A program made the translations under genes and the position numbers. A stretch of DNA of 34,034 nt from Oscillospiraceae bacterium (GTDB lineage: Bacteria; Bacillota; Clostridia; Oscillospirales; Ruminococcaceae): contig JAEDJV010000010.1 in NCBI GenBank assembly GCA_016296165.1, positions 1 to 34,034 of the forward strand. Direction: 5' to 3'. Positions 31,944-34,034 of the stretch are shown in pieces (positions within the stretch are counted from its first letter, which is position 1; the number at the start of each line of letters is the position of its first letter). The notes under the pieces were generated by a model that was given only the letters and a program-made list of their open reading frames with translations, was not told where the DNA came from and did not search any database.

Positions 31944-32255
31944 ATGAACAGCAAAATAAAAGATAAAAATACTGACGGTCTTTTCGAAGCAATACTAACA
32001 CTCGAAACTGTTGACGAATGCTATAAATTCTTCGAGGATCTCTGTACAGTACTTGAAATAAAATCTCTTGCACAGCGTCTTCAGGTTGCCAAGATGCTAA
32101 GCGAACATCATGTATACAATGATATAGTAAATGAAACCGGGGCCAGTACTGCAACAATAAGCAGGGTAAACCGTTCTCTTCATTACGGCAGCGACGGATA
32201 TGAGATAGTTTTTAACAGACTTAAGGAAAAGAAAGAAAAAGAATCAGATGAGTAA
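31944..32255 (+). CDS. YerC/YecD family TrpR-related DNA-binding protein
   Basis: A 103-residue all-helical protein of the TrpR superfamily. The helix-turn-helix lies at about 54-77, with YNDIVNETGASTATISRVNR; the second helix has the TrpR-like pattern SxATISR. The charged C-terminus is lysine/glutamate rich. Family members in Firmicutes are uncharacterised repressor-like proteins, and the ligand is unknown. AGGGTGAT lies close before the ATG, with a spacing of about 5 nt. It overlaps the methyltransferase gene by 8 nt. Confidence 0.88.
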   Translation: MNSKIKDKNTDGLFEAILTLETVDECYKFFEDLCTVLEIKSLAQRLQVAKMLSEHHVYNDIVNETGASTATISRVNRSLHYGSDGYEIVFNRLKEKKEKESDE

Positions 32256-33006
32256 TTATTCAGATTTTGCATTTTACTACGACGGACTCACCAGAAACGT
32301 CGACTACAAAAACAGAGCAGTTTACTTTGACACACTTGTAAAAAAATACTGTACTTCCGGCGGCAGTTATCTAGTTGATCTGGCATGTGGTACAGGCAGC
32401 CTTTCTGAAGAATTTTCAAAACTCGGATATGACGTTATCGGTATTGATTATTCTGAAGAAATGCTCTCAGAAGCACTTAATAAAAAATTTGACAGTGGTT
32501 CTGATATCCAGTACGTTTGTCAGGATATGACATCTTTTGAGCTATACGGAAATGCAGACGCAATAATATGTGCTCTTGACAGCATAAATCATCTGAAATC
32601 TGCAGATGATATAAGGAAAACTTTTGAACGTGCCTTTCTCTTTTTACAGCCAGGCGGTGTTTTTATTTTTGACGCTAATACCGCATACAAACACAGAGAA
32701 ATTCTTGCTGACAATTCTTTCGTTTTTGAAAACGAACAGGTTTTCTGTGCATGGCAGAACTCTTACACAAAAGAGGATAATCGTGTGGATATTTCTCTGG
32801 ATTTTTTTGAAAAAAATGAAAACGGAAAATATGACAGATACAGTGAGGATTTTTCAGAAATTGCACCTGAAACAGAAATTTTAGACAGATTTCTGACTGA
32901 AACAGGTTTCGAGGTGCTGGAGCATTTTGATGAGGATTCATTTAATCCTGTTCACGAAAAAAGTCAGCGTATAATTTATGTAACAAGGAAAGCACAGCAA
33001 ACATAA
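32248..33006 (+). CDS. Class I SAM-dependent methyltransferase
   Basis: A 252-residue Rossmann-type methyltransferase. SAM motif I is VDLACGTGS (about 43-51), the acidic end of strand 2 is VIGIDYSEEML (about 66-76), and ICALDSINHL (strand 4) follows, with the proline-glycine motif FLQPGGVFIFD. A Methyltransf_25-type fold is clear, but the substrate is unknown. The ATG lies inside the end of the yerC-type gene, with AGGAAAAGAAAG upstream. hslO follows after 24 nt, so all three probably share a transcript. Confidence 0.9.
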   Translation: MSNYSDFAFYYDGLTRNVDYKNRAVYFDTLVKKYCTSGGSYLVDLACGTGSLSEEFSKLGYDVIGIDYSEEMLSEALNKKFDSGSDIQYVCQDMTSFELYGNADAIICALDSINHLKSADDIRKTFERAFLFLQPGGVFIFDANTAYKHREILADNSFVFENEQVFCAWQNSYTKEDNRVDISLDFFEKNENGKYDRYSEDFSEIAPETEILDRFLTETGFEVLEHFDEDSFNPVHEKSQRIIYVTRKAQQT

Positions 33007-33030
33007 AATAATAGTGAGGTTTAATTCAAC

Positions 33031-33903
33031 ATGGGAATACTAAAAAGAGCAATTTCTGCTGATGCATCAGTAGTTGCCATGGCTGTAGACACTACAGACA
33101 TAGTATCAAAAATAGAACAAATTCATGAAACTTCAGCAGTAACAACAGCAGCACTCGGAAGACTTACAACAGCAGCCTCAATGATTGGCTATTCTCTGAA
33201 GAACAAAAATGATTCAGTCACAATTCGTATGGACGGCAAAGGTCCTGCAGGCGTACTTATTGCTGTATCTGACTATATGGGAAACGTAAAGAGTTATATT
33301 ACCCAGCCGGTAGTTGAGATACCGCTTAACAAACACGGAAAACTTGACGTTGCCGGTGCAGTTGGCACAGACGGTACACTTTCTGTAATTAAAGACATCG
33401 GACTCAGAGAACCATTCACCGGAATTATTCCGATAGTTTCAGGTGAGATAGCTGAAGACATTGCCTATTACTTTGCAAACAGTGAACAGGTACCTACAGT
33501 ATGCGGTCTTGGAGTTTTAGTCAATCCGGATCTTAGCGTAAACTGTGCAGGCGGTTATCTTATACAGCTGCTTCCGTTTGCCAGCGAGGAGGTTATCTCA
33601 ACAATTGAAAAAAACGTTAATTCACTTCCTTCTGTTACACAGATGATGTCATCTGGTATGGACATGGGAACACTTGCACTTAAACTTCTTGAAGGATTAG
33701 AGCCTAATCTTCTTGATGAATCAGTTGTTGAATACAGATGTGACTGCAGCGAAGAAAGAGTTTCAAGAGCTTTGATAAGCCTTGGTGGGGAAGAACTTGA
33801 AGCGATGGCCGCAGAAGGTATAGATACAGAGGTTGCCTGTCACTTCTGCAATAAAAAATATTCATTCACGCCTGACGAAATAAGAAAATTAAAAAAATCT
33901 TAA
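33031..33903 (+). CDS. hslO: Redox-regulated chaperonin Hsp33
   Basis: Hsp33 is a holdase switched on by oxidative unfolding of its zinc domain. The N-terminal domain (1-225) is followed by the redox switch C237, C239, C270 and C273 (CXCX30CXXC), all intact. At 290 residues it is the usual length. GTGAGG lies about 10 nt before the ATG. It is third in the yerC-methyltransferase-hslO run. No ordinary terminator follows; instead a large palindrome spans the tRNA promoter at 33920-33967. Confidence 0.96.
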   Translation: MGILKRAISADASVVAMAVDTTDIVSKIEQIHETSAVTTAALGRLTTAASMIGYSLKNKNDSVTIRMDGKGPAGVLIAVSDYMGNVKSYITQPVVEIPLNKHGKLDVAGAVGTDGTLSVIKDIGLREPFTGIIPIVSGEIAEDIAYYFANSEQVPTVCGLGVLVNPDLSVNCAGGYLIQLLPFASEEVISTIEKNVNSLPSVTQMMSSGMDMGTLALKLLEGLEPNLLDESVVEYRCDCSEERVSRALISLGGEELEAMAAEGIDTEVACHFCNKKYSFTPDEIRKLKKS

Positions 33904-33921
33904 ATTAATTATAAAAACCCC

Positions 33922-33950
33922 TTGACAATGTATTAATTATGTAGTATAAT
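33922..33950 (+). promoter_or_regulatory. Consensus sigma-A promoter of tRNA-Val
   Basis: A perfect TTGACA (33922-33927), 17-bp spacer and perfect TATAAT (33945-33950). The predicted start near 33957 makes the RNA open with GTTGTC-AAG-GACAAC, a 6-bp hairpin (33958-33972), before the tRNA. Confidence 0.88.
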
Positions 33951-33965
33951 TAATAACGTTGTCAA
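33936..33965 (-). promoter_or_regulatory. Mirror-image promoter, antisense to hslO
   Basis: Because of the palindrome, the minus strand also carries a perfect TTGACA (33960-33965) and, after 18 bp, CATAAT (33936-33941). The predicted start is near 33929. A transcript would run antisense into hslO. Confidence 0.45.
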
Positions 33966-33982
33966 GGACAACAAAAAGAAAT

Positions 33983-34034
33983 GGGAGCATAGCTCAGCTG
34001 GGAGAGCATCTGCCTTACAAGCAGAGGGTCATAG
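33983..34034 (+). tRNA. tRNA-Val(TAC), 3' part beyond the window
   Basis: The acceptor strand GGGAGCA, the D arm AGCTCAGCTGGGAGAGC and the anticodon arm TCTGC-CTTACAA-GCAGA are all present, with anticodon TAC (valine). The window ends in the variable loop/T arm, so the T stem, acceptor 3' strand and CCA are not seen. More tRNA genes probably follow, given the strong promoter. Confidence 0.95.

Larger units (their letters stand above)
33920..33967. repeat. Near-perfect palindrome over the tRNA-Val promoter
   Basis: The left arm 33920-33940 and right arm 33946-33967 are reverse complements at 20 of 21 paired positions, with one bulged base and a 5-nt centre. The mismatch would be a G-U pair in RNA. 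The palindrome covers the -35, the -10 and the start site. Confidence 0.85.

Noticed and set aside
1..34034. Prophage, insertion sequence, CRISPR or defence island
   Set aside because: No transposase, integrase, terminal repeats, spacer arrays or restriction genes occur. Gene content and base use look uniform and chromosomal.

Overview
This window looks like an ordinary chromosomal segment of a low-GC, Gram-positive clostridial bacterium, most probably a Ruminococcus-like member of the Ruminococcaceae/Oscillospirales. The signs are AT-rich intergenic DNA, Shine-Dalgarno sites of the GGAGG type, the Firmicute glgC/glgD pair, a SpoIIE-type phosphatase, a FliY-type flagellar switch protein, a clostridial-order rnfCDGEAB operon and a YerC-type TrpR protein. 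The genus is an inference; no rRNA gene is present to settle it. I see no prophage, transposon, CRISPR array or clear horizontally acquired island. Every long ORF appears intact.

Layout. Positions 1-218 hold two near-consensus tandem promoters that fire leftward out of the window. Positions 219-6735 (minus strand) are a glycogen operon, glgB-glgC-glgD-glgA, followed by aat, with a hairpin terminator just before aat. Then come spoIIE (minus), ksgA (minus) and, divergently, a dCMP deaminase gene. Positions 10805-13319 (plus) are a compact fliM-fliY-cheY flagellar switch cluster closed by a very strong bidirectional terminator. On the minus strand follow a membrane-anchored LysM/G5/M23 endopeptidase, an RluA-type pseudouridine synthase and a histidine phosphatase. 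Positions 16915-22762 (plus) are apbE-rnfCDGEAB, a complete Rnf ferredoxin:NAD+ oxidoreductase operon with its flavin-loading enzyme. On the minus strand come pcrA, a DUF3737 beta-helix protein coupled to a MATE transporter, and a split B12-dependent methionine synthase operon (metF, reactivation-domain protein, metH core). The right end (plus) has a YerC-type regulator, a methyltransferase, hslO and the start of tRNA-Val(TAC).

How the parts fit. GlgC/GlgD, GlgA and GlgB form the whole glycogen synthesis route. ApbE covalently attaches FMN to the two Rnf subunits that carry the flavinylation threonine motif (RnfD and RnfG). MetF supplies methyl-tetrahydrofolate to MetH, and the adjacent protein reactivates MetH's cobalamin.

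The most interesting signals are regulatory rather than new genes. They are a near-perfect palindrome that makes the tRNA-Val promoter symmetric and potentially bidirectional; duplicated promoters at the left edge whose transcripts would start with hairpins; a spoIIE promoter with the long 21-bp spacing known for Spo0A-activated promoters plus a possible switch in its leader; a tetracysteine tail on RnfE; and lost active-site residues in the CheY-like and FliY proteins.
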